Assembly (NCBI RefSeq): GCF_001579805.1
Contig: NZ_CP014546.1
Coordinates: forward strand, 5,394,001 to 5,458,000
Length of the DNA: 64,000 nt
Source: Pseudomonas azotoformans
Lineage (GTDB): Bacteria; Pseudomonadota; Gammaproteobacteria; Pseudomonadales; Pseudomonadaceae
Direction: 5' to 3'
Under the pieces are notes generated by a model. That model did not search any database, was not told the DNA's origin, and saw only the letters and a list, made by a program, of their open reading frames with translations. The translations under genes and the position numbers were made by a program. This document shows positions 9,282 through 17,435 of the stretch, one piece after another (the first letter of the stretch is position 1; each line of letters starts with the position of its first letter).

Positions 9282-10490
9282 TCATGACAGCTCCCGTTGC
9301 AACACCCCACGATCAATCGATCGCTGCCACCCACAAATCGCCAGGCACGCCACGCAGTTGCCCAGCACATTGGTCAACGAGCGGCACTTCATCAAGCGTT
9401 CCACCCCCAGCAGCAGCCCCACCCCTTCCAGCGGCACCAGTTGCAGGATGTTCAAGGTGGCGATAAGGGTGAACAACGCCGAACCCGCCACGCTGGTAGA
9501 GCCCAGCGACGTCACCAGGCAGATCACCAGCACCGCGAGCAACTCCGGCAAGGCGATCTCGACCCCGGCCATATGGGCCAGGAACATGATCGCGGTGGTG
9601 AGGTACAGGTTGGTGCCGGCCAGGTTGAAGGTGTAGCCGGTGGTCAATACCAGGCGCACTAATTGCCGGTCGCAGCCCAGCGCTTCAAGTTTATTCACGC
9701 AGCCTGGAAGTGCGGCGACAGAAGAGCCGGTAAATGTCACCAGCAATAACTCTTCTTTTAAATACACAATCAATCGGGATAACTTCACCCCGACCAGGCG
9801 CGTAATAGTGGCGAACACTAAAACTACAAACAGTGCACTGACCAGATAAATAACCACGACAAACTTCAGCAGGGGCAATACTGAACTCACACCGTATTTA
9901 CCCACCACGAAGGCCATCGCCCCAAACGCTGCCAACGGGGCAAACGTGAGAATAATCCGCAGCACGTAGAACAGCCCTTGCACCGCCGTTTCCAGCCAGC
10001 CCAGGCAGCGATTGCCGAGCGCACTGCCCCGCCCCAGCAGCAACCCGCAGACCATCGCAGCAAACATCACTTGCAAGACCAGGCTTTGGGTAAACACGCG
10101 GTACAACGTCGAGGAAGCCGACAGCAGCGACAGCTCATGCAGGAAGTTTTCCGGCAGTACAGGTGGCGTCGGCAACGCGCTGTGTTCCAGGTTGAACACC
10201 CAGCCGGTAGCCATGCCGAGCATCAGCGCAGCACAAGACATCAATTGGAAATACACAATGATCCGCCGCACGACATGGCGGTGATGAGGCTCGCGCTTGA
10301 TACCCGCGACCCCGGTGGACACCAGCACAAACAACAGGAAGGGCATCAACCAGCCGACCATCTTGATAAAAGCGTCGCTGAGCACTTTCATCTCAATCGC
10401 CAGGTTCGGATAAACCAGGCCCAACATCATGCCAAGTACGATGGCAATCAGAATAGGCAGGGTTCCGTTCTTGGCGTATCGGGTCGGCAT
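9282..10490 (-). CDS. Dicarboxylate/amino acid:cation symporter family (DAACS), variant
   Basis: This 402-residue polytopic membrane protein has the DctA/GltP fold. Recognisable signatures are the HP1 region (VTFTGSSVAALPGCV), TM7 (GYTFNLAGTNLY), HP2 (VTSLGSTSVAGSAL) and TM8 (LMKCRSLTNVLGNCVA). Two substrate/cation positions differ from the norm: the TM7 N-M/L-D-G-T motif reads NLAGT (Ala291 replaces Asp), and the TM8 Asp before R-x-x-T-N is not in place. Cation coupling or substrate may therefore differ from DctA. It converges on the secreted lyase gene and is divergent from a LysR gene. Import of a product of that lyase is a contextual guess. Confidence 0.85.
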   Translation of the reverse strand: MPTRYAKNGTLPILIAIVLGMMLGLVYPNLAIEMKVLSDAFIKMVGWLMPFLLFVLVSTGVAGIKREPHHRHVVRRIIVYFQLMSCAALMLGMATGWVFNLEHSALPTPPVLPENFLHELSLLSASSTLYRVFTQSLVLQVMFAAMVCGLLLGRGSALGNRCLGWLETAVQGLFYVLRIILTFAPLAAFGAMAFVVGKYGVSSVLPLLKFVVVIYLVSALFVVLVFATITRLVGVKLSRLIVYLKEELLLVTFTGSSVAALPGCVNKLEALGCDRQLVRLVLTTGYTFNLAGTNLYLTTAIMFLAHMAGVEIALPELLAVLVICLVTSLGSTSVAGSALFTLIATLNILQLVPLEGVGLLLGVERLMKCRSLTNVLGNCVACLAICGWQRSIDRGVLQRELS

Positions 10491-10608
10491 CGTTACTCCA
10501 GCCTGTTTTTATTTATTGTTATTGTCGCCCCTTGCCGCTTTGGGCATATTGGGCGCCACGGTCGCTGCCGGCCGCAAATAATAAAGTCTTGTCACGGGAT
10601 ATACCACC

Positions 10609-11568
10609 ATGGAACTTCGCCATTTACGCTATTTCATCATGGTGGCTGAAGAGCGACATTTCACCCGTGCCGCCGCGCGCCTGAACATGCAACAACCGCC
10701 CCTCAGCCAACAGATCCGCGCCCTCGAAACCGAACTGGGGTTCGACCTGTTCAAGCGCCACCCCAAGGGCGTCGACCTTACCGCCGGTGGCCTGGTGTTC
10801 CTCGATGAAGCGCGGATCATCCTCGCCCGTGTCGAACAGGGTTCGCTCAAAGCCTCCCGCGCCGCCCAGGGCATCGAAGGCACGCTGGTGATCGGTTTTA
10901 CCAGCTCCGCCGCCGCCCATCCGCTGATCCCTCGGATCATCCGTGCCTACCGCGAGCGCTACCCCGGCGTGGAGTTGTCGATCAACGAAGGCAGCGCTCG
11001 CGAAGTGACCGAAGACAGTGTCGAAAAACGCATCGACATCGGCATCCTGCGCGCGCCGGTCAGTACGCACCAGAGCCTGACGTTCCATCGCCTGCTCAAT
11101 GAAGAAATGCTGCTGACCCTGCCCATCGGCCACCCGCTGCTGAACACCCCCGGCAGCGCCATTCCCCTCGCAGCCCTCAAGGATGAACGCTTCATCCTGG
11201 TACGCCGCCCCGGCGCGCCGGGGATGTACGCGAACCTGATCAAGGCCTGCCAGAACGCCGGTTTCGAACCGAAAATCGCCTTTGAAGTGGAACGCATGCT
11301 CACCAACGTCAGCCTGGTAGCCGCTGGCGAAGGCATCTCGGTGGTCCCGGCGTCGATGCGCGATGTGCACCGCGAAAGCGTGGTGTATTGCCGGATCAAA
11401 GACGCACGGCCCAAGCTGCTGGCGCCGATCACGCTGGTGCGACGCACGTTCAATCCGTCGGCGCCGTTGCAGAACTTCATTGGGTTGGCGCGGGAGTTGG
11501 GTGGGGTGTATCGCAAGGGATCAGGCCACCTGGCCTTGGCTGCGTCATCAGGTGAAAACTCTCGCTGA
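10609..11568 (+). CDS. LysR-family transcriptional regulator (BenM/CatR-like N-terminus)
   Basis: This 319-residue regulator has the typical opening MELRHLRYFIMVAEERHFTR, and helix-turn-helix residues AAARLNMQQPPLSQQIRALE, as in the BenM/CatM/CbbR-like branch. It is divergent from the symporter gene with 118 bp between starts, so control of the symporter is the simplest guess. I could not find a convincing ATAC-N7-GTAT type operator in the intergenic region. Its 3' end overlaps the next, convergent LysR gene by 92 bp, an unusually long overlap between two intact coding regions. Confidence 0.9.
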   Translation: MELRHLRYFIMVAEERHFTRAAARLNMQQPPLSQQIRALETELGFDLFKRHPKGVDLTAGGLVFLDEARIILARVEQGSLKASRAAQGIEGTLVIGFTSSAAAHPLIPRIIRAYRERYPGVELSINEGSAREVTEDSVEKRIDIGILRAPVSTHQSLTFHRLLNEEMLLTLPIGHPLLNTPGSAIPLAALKDERFILVRRPGAPGMYANLIKACQNAGFEPKIAFEVERMLTNVSLVAAGEGISVVPASMRDVHRESVVYCRIKDARPKLLAPITLVRRTFNPSAPLQNFIGLARELGGVYRKGSGHLALAASSGENSR

Positions 11569-12412
11569 GCAAGTCGACCGTTGCGCGAATACCGTCGGTT
11601 TGACGTGGTACCGCGAACAATCCGTAATTGACGCTTAAGGCCTGACTACCGCTGGGGCCCAGCGAGATCACACGCAGGGTGTCCGGGCGAATATTTTCTG
11701 CCGGCAGTAATGCGACGCCCAGGCCGCTTTCCACGGCAGCCATGATCACGCCGATATTCGGGCTGGTGACGGTCACGCGAAAATCGCGGCCGGCGGCCAA
11801 CAACGCGTCGAACATCAGGCGCCGCCACGCGCAGGGTTCGGCATACACGATCACATCCAACGCCGACGCCGGGTCGATCTCATCATCGATCCCACACACC
11901 CAATACAGCGGCATGTTCCAGGTATGCACGGGGTCGGCGGCAAATACCGAGCTCACGCCGACGGCCACGTCGAGCAAACCATCGTGCCAGCGTTCAGCGA
12001 GGGCATCGCCGTGGTCCACGGTGATGTCCAGGTGCACGTGGGGGCTGGCACGGCGTAAACGGCCCAGGGCAGCCGGCAACGCTGAGACGGCGATGTCCTC
12101 CGACAGGCCGACGCGCACCGTGCCCATCACCGTACGTTCCTTCAAGCGTGTCGCCACCGTTTCGCCGAGCGCCAGAATGCGTGTGGCATAGCTGAGCAAC
12201 AATTCGCCCTCAGTGGTCGGCACTACACCACGCCCGGTGCGACGCAGCAGGCGTTGACCGAGCAACTCCTCCAGCCGGCGAATCTGCGCGCTTAGCGCCG
12301 ATTGTGCCCTGCCCGCCTGTTGCGCAGCGCCACTGAGGCTGCCGTGATGACACACCGCAACAAAAGTACGCAGCAAATAGGGTTCAAACGCGTCGGATAT
12401 CATGTTTGGCAT
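11477..12412 (-). CDS. LysR-family transcriptional regulator
   Basis: This 311-residue LysR protein has its helix-turn-helix at about residues 24-50 (GSLSGAAQQAGRAQSALSAQ). The start is the ATG at 12412 or three codons later at 12403. It is divergent from the MDR-family reductase at 12500. A perfect inverted repeat between them (12430-12447) is a good operator candidate, so this gene probably controls the reductase and itself. The C-terminus is extended by a proline-rich tail (CDTPHPTPAPTQ) that runs into the convergent LysR gene. Confidence 0.9.
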   Translation of the reverse strand: MPNMISDAFEPYLLRTFVAVCHHGSLSGAAQQAGRAQSALSAQIRRLEELLGQRLLRRTGRGVVPTTEGELLLSYATRILALGETVATRLKERTVMGTVRVGLSEDIAVSALPAALGRLRRASPHVHLDITVDHGDALAERWHDGLLDVAVGVSSVFAADPVHTWNMPLYWVCGIDDEIDPASALDVIVYAEPCAWRRLMFDALLAAGRDFRVTVTSPNIGVIMAAVESGLGVALLPAENIRPDTLRVISLGPSGSQALSVNYGLFAVPRQTDGIRATVDLLSESFHLMTQPRPGGLIPCDTPHPTPAPTQ

Positions 12413-12429
12413 AACTCTGAATCAACTGC

Positions 12430-12447
12430 TATCAGCCTACCTTGATA
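12430..12447. promoter_or_regulatory. Candidate LysR operator, LysR / reductase intergenic region
   Basis: A perfect inverted repeat, TATCA-N8-TGATA, sits 18 bp upstream of the LysR start and 53 bp upstream of the divergent reductase start. Spacing and position fit an autoregulatory LysR site of the ATC-N9/10-GAT kind. Confidence 0.4.
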
Positions 12448-12499
12448 CCCACCGTATGACTACGCTGCTCAGCCTGTTCAATCAGTGAGTAGACACATC

Positions 12500-13531
12500 A
12501 TGGATAACACCCAGAACCCACGCATCGTATTGGCCGCTCGTCCCGATGGCCGACCGAAGACCAGCGATTTCCGCCTCGAATACGCACCCATCCCAGAGCC
12601 GGTCGATGGACAGGTGCTGCTGGAAAACCTTTACCTGTCTCTCGACCCCTACATGCGTTGGCGCATGAGTGCCGCCAAATCGTATGCCGAGCCGGTGGGC
12701 ATCGGTGAAGTGATGGTCGGTGGCACCGTGGCGCGTATCAAACACTCACGTCATGCCGATTGGCACGAAGGCGATTTCGTCTTGGCCTACGCCGGCTGGC
12801 AGCGCTTCGCGTTGTCTGAGGGGCAAGACCTGCGCCGCCTGGACCCAGGCATCGCACCGCTGACCACCGCCCTTGGCGTGCTGGGCATGCCGGGGTTCAC
12901 GGCCTATGCCGGCCTGCTTAATATCGGCAAGCCCAAACCCGGCGACACGGTCGTCGTCGCAGCGGCGAGCGGTGCAGTCGGCTCAGTGGTCGGCCAGATC
13001 GCTCGCCTGCACGGTGCACGCGCCGTGGGCATTGCCGGTGGAGTGGACAAGTGCACATTCGTGAAGGACGAACTGGGCTTTGATGCAGTCATAGACCACC
13101 GCGCCCCGGACTTTGCCGAACAGCTGGCCAAGGCGTGCCCCAAGGGTATCGACGTGTACTTTGAAAACGTCGCCGGGCCAGTCTGGGACGCCGTGCGACC
13201 GCTACTCAATGATTTTGCACGGATACCCGTGTGCGGTCTGATCGCCCATTACAACGATGGCGCCCTTCAAGAAGCAACGATCGACCGATTGCCCGCAACA
13301 ATGCATGACATCCTCGCCAAGAGCCTGACCGTGCGCGGATTTATCCAGACCGAATTTGTCGATCAGCAACAGGACACATTCTTGAAAGAAGCTGCGCAGT
13401 GGATCGCTGAAGGCAAACTCAAATGGCGCGAGGATGTTGTCGACGGACTGGACCAGGCACCCGAGGCGTTTATCGGGCTGCTGGAAGGGCGCAATTTCGG
13501 CAAGTTGATCGTGCGCCTCAATCCACAATAA
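12500..13531 (+). CDS. NADP-dependent oxidoreductase, zinc-free MDR family (CurA/leukotriene B4 dehydrogenase-like)
   Basis: This 343-residue protein is a medium-chain dehydrogenase/reductase lacking the zinc ligands. The N-terminal catalytic domain includes the family phrase LSLDPYMRWRM. The Rossmann domain has VVVAAASGAVGSVVGQIARL at about residues 148-167, followed by the NADP-preferring AVGIAGGVDKC. The family reduces alpha,beta-unsaturated carbonyls; the best-known bacterial member is the curcumin/dihydrocurcumin reductase CurA. I start at the ATG at 12500; a GTG at 12485 is also in frame. It is probably controlled by the divergent LysR regulator. The 3' end overlaps the convergent cupin gene by 14 bp. 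Confidence 0.9.
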   Translation: MDNTQNPRIVLAARPDGRPKTSDFRLEYAPIPEPVDGQVLLENLYLSLDPYMRWRMSAAKSYAEPVGIGEVMVGGTVARIKHSRHADWHEGDFVLAYAGWQRFALSEGQDLRRLDPGIAPLTTALGVLGMPGFTAYAGLLNIGKPKPGDTVVVAAASGAVGSVVGQIARLHGARAVGIAGGVDKCTFVKDELGFDAVIDHRAPDFAEQLAKACPKGIDVYFENVAGPVWDAVRPLLNDFARIPVCGLIAHYNDGALQEATIDRLPATMHDILAKSLTVRGFIQTEFVDQQQDTFLKEAAQWIAEGKLKWREDVVDGLDQAPEAFIGLLEGRNFGKLIVRLNPQ

Positions 13532-13850
13532 ACAGCTTCGCGCCAATACTCGTCGATGAGCGATGACCTTCCATGTCATTGCCCACCTGATAACTCATTC
13601 CGGCCGTCAGGGTGAACTGACGACCGTCTTCCAATTCAGTGTGCAACTCGCCTTCAAGACACAACAGAATATGCCCTCTCCAGCACCAGTGATCCGCCAG
13701 GTAGCCGGGGGTATATTCGACCATGCGCACGCGGGTGGTGCCGAAGTGGCAGGTGCGCCATAACGCCTTGCCGATAACGCCCGGATGAATCACGGGTTCG
13801 ACAGTGGACCAGTCGGTAGTGCCAAAGGGGACGGCAGTGAGTTCCATCAT
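13518..13850 (-). CDS. Small cupin-fold protein (DHCW-motif type)
   Basis: This 110-residue protein has a single cupin barrel. The central strand reads YTPGYLADHWCWRGHILLCL, with an Asp-His and Cys-Trp pair typical of the small DHCW-motif cupins, followed by GELHTELEDGRQFTL. His residues in ADHW and RGHIL could bind a metal. The start is ATG 13850 or the second ATG at 13847. The function of this group is unknown. It is divergent from the HIT-like gene and convergent with the MDR reductase. Confidence 0.8.
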   Translation of the reverse strand: MMELTAVPFGTTDWSTVEPVIHPGVIGKALWRTCHFGTTRVRMVEYTPGYLADHWCWRGHILLCLEGELHTELEDGRQFTLTAGMSYQVGNDMEGHRSSTSIGAKLFIVD

Positions 13851-13972
13851 GAGCTCGAAGGTTGGTTAGCGAGGCTTGAGGCTATTCATCTGAAGCAACG
13901 GGCGATAGGCACAGATCAAACGCTTTTTTGGGATACAGGTATCCTGCTCGCAACGCTCCCCTGGATTCGCTT

Positions 13973-14461
13973 ATGCACATCGACCCCGCGTACATCCTTC
14001 ACGAAACCGAACACTGGCAGCTCAACCACCACCTGGCCTCAGCATTGCCCGGCTACCTGATGTTGGGCGCCAAGGCGCCGATCCACTCCCTGGCCGACAT
14101 GCCGGAGGCGGCGCTCGCCGAATTAGGTGGGTTGCTGGCGAAGACTCAGCGGGTGATGGAAGCGCAGCTGAAACCGAAATGGCTGTACATCAGCCGTTAC
14201 GGGCACATGCCGGGGTTCCCGCTGCATTTTCATTTCATCCCGGTGTACGACTGGGTGGAGGAAGCGTTTTGGCGGGACGAGCGCTATCGGCTGCTGCAGG
14301 GTTTTGGCAAACAGGGACTGGCGCAAACATTGACCGATGGCGCTGAGTTGACGTTGTTTGTATGGCGTGAGTTTGGCGAAAGTCCCACGCCACCACACAT
14401 CCAGGGAGACACCGTGCATCGAGTGATTGAGCGGTTGCGCGTAGCCTTTGCGGGTCAGTAG
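13973..14461 (+). CDS. HIT-like (histidine triad) family protein
   Basis: This 162-residue protein has the overall pattern of HIT nucleotide hydrolases: an N-terminal HLASALPGYLMLGAK strand pair and a C-terminal active-site segment GFPLHFHFIPVYDW. Against the consensus H-x-H-x-H-x-I-P the first His is Pro, while the second (nucleophile-type) and third are kept, so activity may be retained but altered. The start is the ATG at 13973; the frame remains open upstream without a good ribosome site. Its end overlaps the convergent PrpR-type gene by 7 bp. The substrate is unknown, possibly a nucleoside phosphoramidate or dinucleotide. Confidence 0.75.
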   Translation: MHIDPAYILHETEHWQLNHHLASALPGYLMLGAKAPIHSLADMPEAALAELGGLLAKTQRVMEAQLKPKWLYISRYGHMPGFPLHFHFIPVYDWVEEAFWRDERYRLLQGFGKQGLAQTLTDGAELTLFVWREFGESPTPPHIQGDTVHRVIERLRVAFAGQ

Positions 14462-16365
14462 CGCGCACTGTCAAAACACCCAGGGTCCTCATCCAGGTAT
14501 TTCTTCATTCGCCGCCACAACGTGGTGGTGCTGATCTGCAAGCGTTTGGCCGCTTCTTCGCGGTTGCCGCGCACGCTGGTGAGCACTTCGTGCAGCAGCG
14601 CCTTTTCGCTCCTGATGGGCGCGTCCTGCGCAACCGGCACGTCCGCCGAAAGATCCTCCAGCACGTCCTCCAGCCACGGCTGTGCAAACGGCCGGCCCTG
14701 GCTCATCACCGCCAGCCGTTCGACGATATTGCCCAGTTGCCGGATATTGCCCGGCCAGGGGTAACCACTCAGGCGCGCCAGCAGTGCTTGCGACGGCTCG
14801 GCGGTGTCCATCGGCAGGCTGCGCAACTGGTGGCGCACCAGTTCGGGGATGTCGGCGCGACGTTCACGCAGCGCCGGCAGGTGCAATTTGAGCACGCAGA
14901 TACGGTAAAAAAAGTCCTCGCGAAACAGCCCTTGGACCATCAATTTCGGCAGGCTTTTGTTGCTGGCGGTGATGATACGGATATCCACCGGAGTGACCTT
15001 GTCGTCACCGATACGCACCACTTTGCGCTCCTGCAACGCGCGCAGCAGCTTGACCTGAATGTCGGTGGAGGTTTCGTTGATTTCATCGAGGAAGAGCGTG
15101 CCGGTGTGTGCCAGTTCGAACACGCCTGCCTTGCCTTCGTTGAGCGCGCCGGTGAAGGCGCCTTTGACGTAGCCGAACAGTTCACTCTCCAGCACGCCGG
15201 GGGCAAACGCCGCGCAGTTGATCGCCACGAACGGCCCGTGTTTGCGGCGCGAAGCGTTGTGGATGCTCTGGGCGAACAACTCTTTGCCGGTGCCGGTTTC
15301 GCCTTCGATCATCACTGTGCTGTCCACCGCCGCGTAGGTCAGGGCCAGGCGCTTGGCCTTGGCCAGCGCCGGGCTACTGCCGATAATGTCGTCGAAGTTT
15401 TTTTCGGCCAGGTGCTGGCGGGCCAACTGGCGACGCATCTTGCGTTCGATGGCGGTGATTTCGGTCTGGTTTTGCAGGGTGGCGACGGCTCCGATCACGA
15501 GGTTGTCCAAGGTGATCGGTGCGATGCTCAGGGTCAGTGACAACCTTCCCAAGGTGATCAGCGCACCCCGCACCGGGCGCCCATGGTTGAGCACCTGGCT
15601 GAAGTAGTCCTGGGTCAGCAGGCCGTCGATGCTGTCGCCGATTGCCAGGCTGCCCAGGTACGCGGTGGCCACGCTGTTCATATTGGTGACCGTGCGCTGG
15701 CTGTCGACACTGAAGATGCCTTCGGACACACAGTTGAGGATCGACTGGATCATCTCGTAGCGGCTTTGCAGCTCGACGCGTTTGAGCCGCCGCTCTTCCT
15801 CGACCTGCAAGAGATGGAGGGCTTCGTCGATGGCTTCATCGGCGGCATCCGCATCGGCTTCGGACATGATGTAGTGCATGCCGCGCGCAATTACCGCCTG
15901 ACGCAATGAAAGCCCGCCAATCGCCACTTCAATGCCCTCGGCGAGCAAACGGTCCAGCTGCGCTTCTGTAGTTTGATGGCTGCCCAGCGGGTCGATCCGG
16001 CAGATCGCGACTTCCGGCATGAAGGGCCGGGCTTTTTCCAGGATGGTCGCGTAGCCCTCGGACGTTGCCAGAAAGGCGATCCTGGCCGAGACCTGCTGCG
16101 CCCGGTGATAAGCGTTGATGCAGTCGAAAAACGTGTGCTTGACCTCAACGATGGGCACCCGCAACTGTTCGCGCAACACGCTGGCGGTACGCCCACGGCT
16201 GATGATCACGCTGACGCCGCTTGCAATCAACTCGCGGGCCTTGAGTACCGCGTCGTGCTGCGCCGCTTCGACCACCCCCAGCGACAACCCGCGCTGGCCG
16301 AGAATGCAGCGCATCACGGCGGTCAGGGTACTGGAGGGGGAAATGACGGCGATGGTGCCTTGCAT
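14455..16365 (-). CDS. PrpR-type sigma-54-dependent transcriptional activator
   Basis: This 636-residue enhancer-binding protein has four parts: a PrpR_N ligand-sensing domain (about 5-180), a PAS-like segment (about 205-300), a sigma-54 AAA+ domain (about 322-550) and a C-terminal Fis-type helix-turn-helix (about 590-625, EEAAKRLQISTTTLWRRM). The AAA+ domain has Walker A GETGTGKE (355-362) and the sigma-54 contact loop GAFTGA (402-407), so it should be an active ATPase. It is divergent from the DUF1932-RraA-CitMHS operon, which has a clear -24/-12 promoter at 16504. PrpR_N domains sense small organic acids (2-methylcitrate in PrpR), so the inducer is probably an acid metabolised by the operon. 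Confidence 0.95.
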   Translation of the reverse strand: MQGTIAVISPSSTLTAVMRCILGQRGLSLGVVEAAQHDAVLKARELIASGVSVIISRGRTASVLREQLRVPIVEVKHTFFDCINAYHRAQQVSARIAFLATSEGYATILEKARPFMPEVAICRIDPLGSHQTTEAQLDRLLAEGIEVAIGGLSLRQAVIARGMHYIMSEADADAADEAIDEALHLLQVEEERRLKRVELQSRYEMIQSILNCVSEGIFSVDSQRTVTNMNSVATAYLGSLAIGDSIDGLLTQDYFSQVLNHGRPVRGALITLGRLSLTLSIAPITLDNLVIGAVATLQNQTEITAIERKMRRQLARQHLAEKNFDDIIGSSPALAKAKRLALTYAAVDSTVMIEGETGTGKELFAQSIHNASRRKHGPFVAINCAAFAPGVLESELFGYVKGAFTGALNEGKAGVFELAHTGTLFLDEINETSTDIQVKLLRALQERKVVRIGDDKVTPVDIRIITASNKSLPKLMVQGLFREDFFYRICVLKLHLPALRERRADIPELVRHQLRSLPMDTAEPSQALLARLSGYPWPGNIRQLGNIVERLAVMSQGRPFAQPWLEDVLEDLSADVPVAQDAPIRSEKALLHEVLTSVRGNREEAAKRLQISTTTLWRRMKKYLDEDPGCFDSARY

Positions 16366-16402
16366 GGCGGGGCTCGATTAGCGCGGACGAAGATTGCAGA
16401 TT

Positions 16403-16437
16403 ATTTCAGCCTGCAATTATTTGAAAGACTCTGAAAT
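16403..16437. promoter_or_regulatory. Candidate upstream activating sequence for the sigma-54 activator
   Basis: An inverted repeat, ATTTCAG (16403-16409) and CTGAAAT (16431-16437), has 21 bp between arms. It lies about 70-100 bp upstream of the -24 element, the usual distance for an enhancer bound by a sigma-54 activator. A direct-repeat-like TGCAGATTATTT / TGCAATTATTTG overlaps it. No biochemical support is available. Confidence 0.35.
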
Positions 16438-16503
16438 CAACTAAACCCTCTCAAGGCCGCACGCTTAATTTCAACTTATTGTTTTTAATGACAATTAAAG
16501 CCA

Positions 16504-16518
16504 TGGCACAGCCCTTGC
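16504..16518 (+). promoter_or_regulatory. Sigma-54 (-24/-12) promoter of the DUF1932-RraA-CitMHS operon
   Basis: The sequence TGGCACAGCCCTTGC matches the consensus TGGCAC-N5-TTGC exactly, with GG and GC separated by 10 bp. It lies 42 bp upstream of the first start codon and points at the operon. A gene for a sigma-54 activator is divergent next to it. This is the clearest promoter in the window. Confidence 0.88.
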
Positions 16519-16559
16519 TCTTCCTTCATCAATAACAAAGACAATGAAGGAAACACTGC

Positions 16560-17426
16560 ATGGATATCGTCTTCATCGGGTTTGGCGAAGCCGCCTACCA
16601 CCTCTGCGCCGGCCTGCGCACCACGGGCGATCTACAGATATGTGCGTTCGACGCCAACGTCAGCCCCGCCCTGCAGCAACGCGCCGACCAGCAGCACGTC
16701 ACCCTCTTCGACTCCCTGGAAAACGCCTGCCGTGACGCGCGCTTCGTGGTGTGCCTGACCAGCGCCAGCAGCGCATTGGGCATCGCGCGTAAAGTCCTGC
16801 CGCTGTTGGTGGCAGGGCAAACCTACGTCGATATGAACTCCGCCGCGCCTACCGTCAAACAGGCTATCGACCAGCTGCCGCGCCCTGCCGGCGTAGGCTT
16901 TTGCGACAGCGCCGTGATGGGCACCGTCCCCGGCAATAACCACCGCGTGCCGATGCTGCTGGCCGGCAGCGGTGCTGCTGCGTTTGCCGAAGCCTTCACG
17001 CCACGCGGCATGCAATTGACCGTGCTGGAAGCTGAAGCCGGTGCCGCCTCCGCCATCAAAATGCTCAAGAGCGTGGTCATGAAAGGCCTGCCGCAATTGC
17101 TGCTGGAAGCCTTCCAGGCCGGCGAGAAATTCGGCGTGCTGGACACGCTGGTCGCGTCCCTCGGCGACTCGTTGAACGGCAAGACCGTCGAGCAACTGGC
17201 CAATACCTTCACCGCCCGCACGCTGATCCACGCCAAGCGCCGCAGTGCGGAAATGGACGATGCGGTCACCACCCTCGAAGCCGCTGGCGTGGACGCCACC
17301 ATGACCCGTGCGACCCAAGGCCAGCTGGATAAATTGGCCGCCACCGACTGGGCCAGCCTGCTCGGCCCCGATGGCAGCGACATGGATTTTCGCACCGCCA
17401 TCGCCCACCTGACTGCCCACGCCTGA
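16560..17426 (+). CDS. NAD(P)-dependent dehydrogenase with DUF1932 domain (beta-hydroxyacid dehydrogenase superfamily)
   Basis: This 288-residue protein begins with the Rossmann motif IVFIGFGEAAYHLCAGL (3-19), then a 6-phosphogluconate/3-hydroxyisobutyrate dehydrogenase-like NAD-binding domain. The substrate/catalytic region includes VDMNSAAPTVKQ and the helix GAASAIKMLKSVVMKG, with a central Lys in the usual place. The C-terminal third matches the DUF1932 helical domain. AAGGA lies 8 nt before the ATG. It is first in an operon with an RraA-type aldolase and a CitMHS transporter. A plausible scheme is oxidation of an imported hydroxyacid followed by aldol cleavage, but the substrate is not known. 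Confidence 0.9.
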   Translation: MDIVFIGFGEAAYHLCAGLRTTGDLQICAFDANVSPALQQRADQQHVTLFDSLENACRDARFVVCLTSASSALGIARKVLPLLVAGQTYVDMNSAAPTVKQAIDQLPRPAGVGFCDSAVMGTVPGNNHRVPMLLAGSGAAAFAEAFTPRGMQLTVLEAEAGAASAIKMLKSVVMKGLPQLLLEAFQAGEKFGVLDTLVASLGDSLNGKTVEQLANTFTARTLIHAKRRSAEMDDAVTTLEAAGVDATMTRATQGQLDKLAATDWASLLGPDGSDMDFRTAIAHLTAHA

Positions 17427-17435
17427 GAACCTGCC

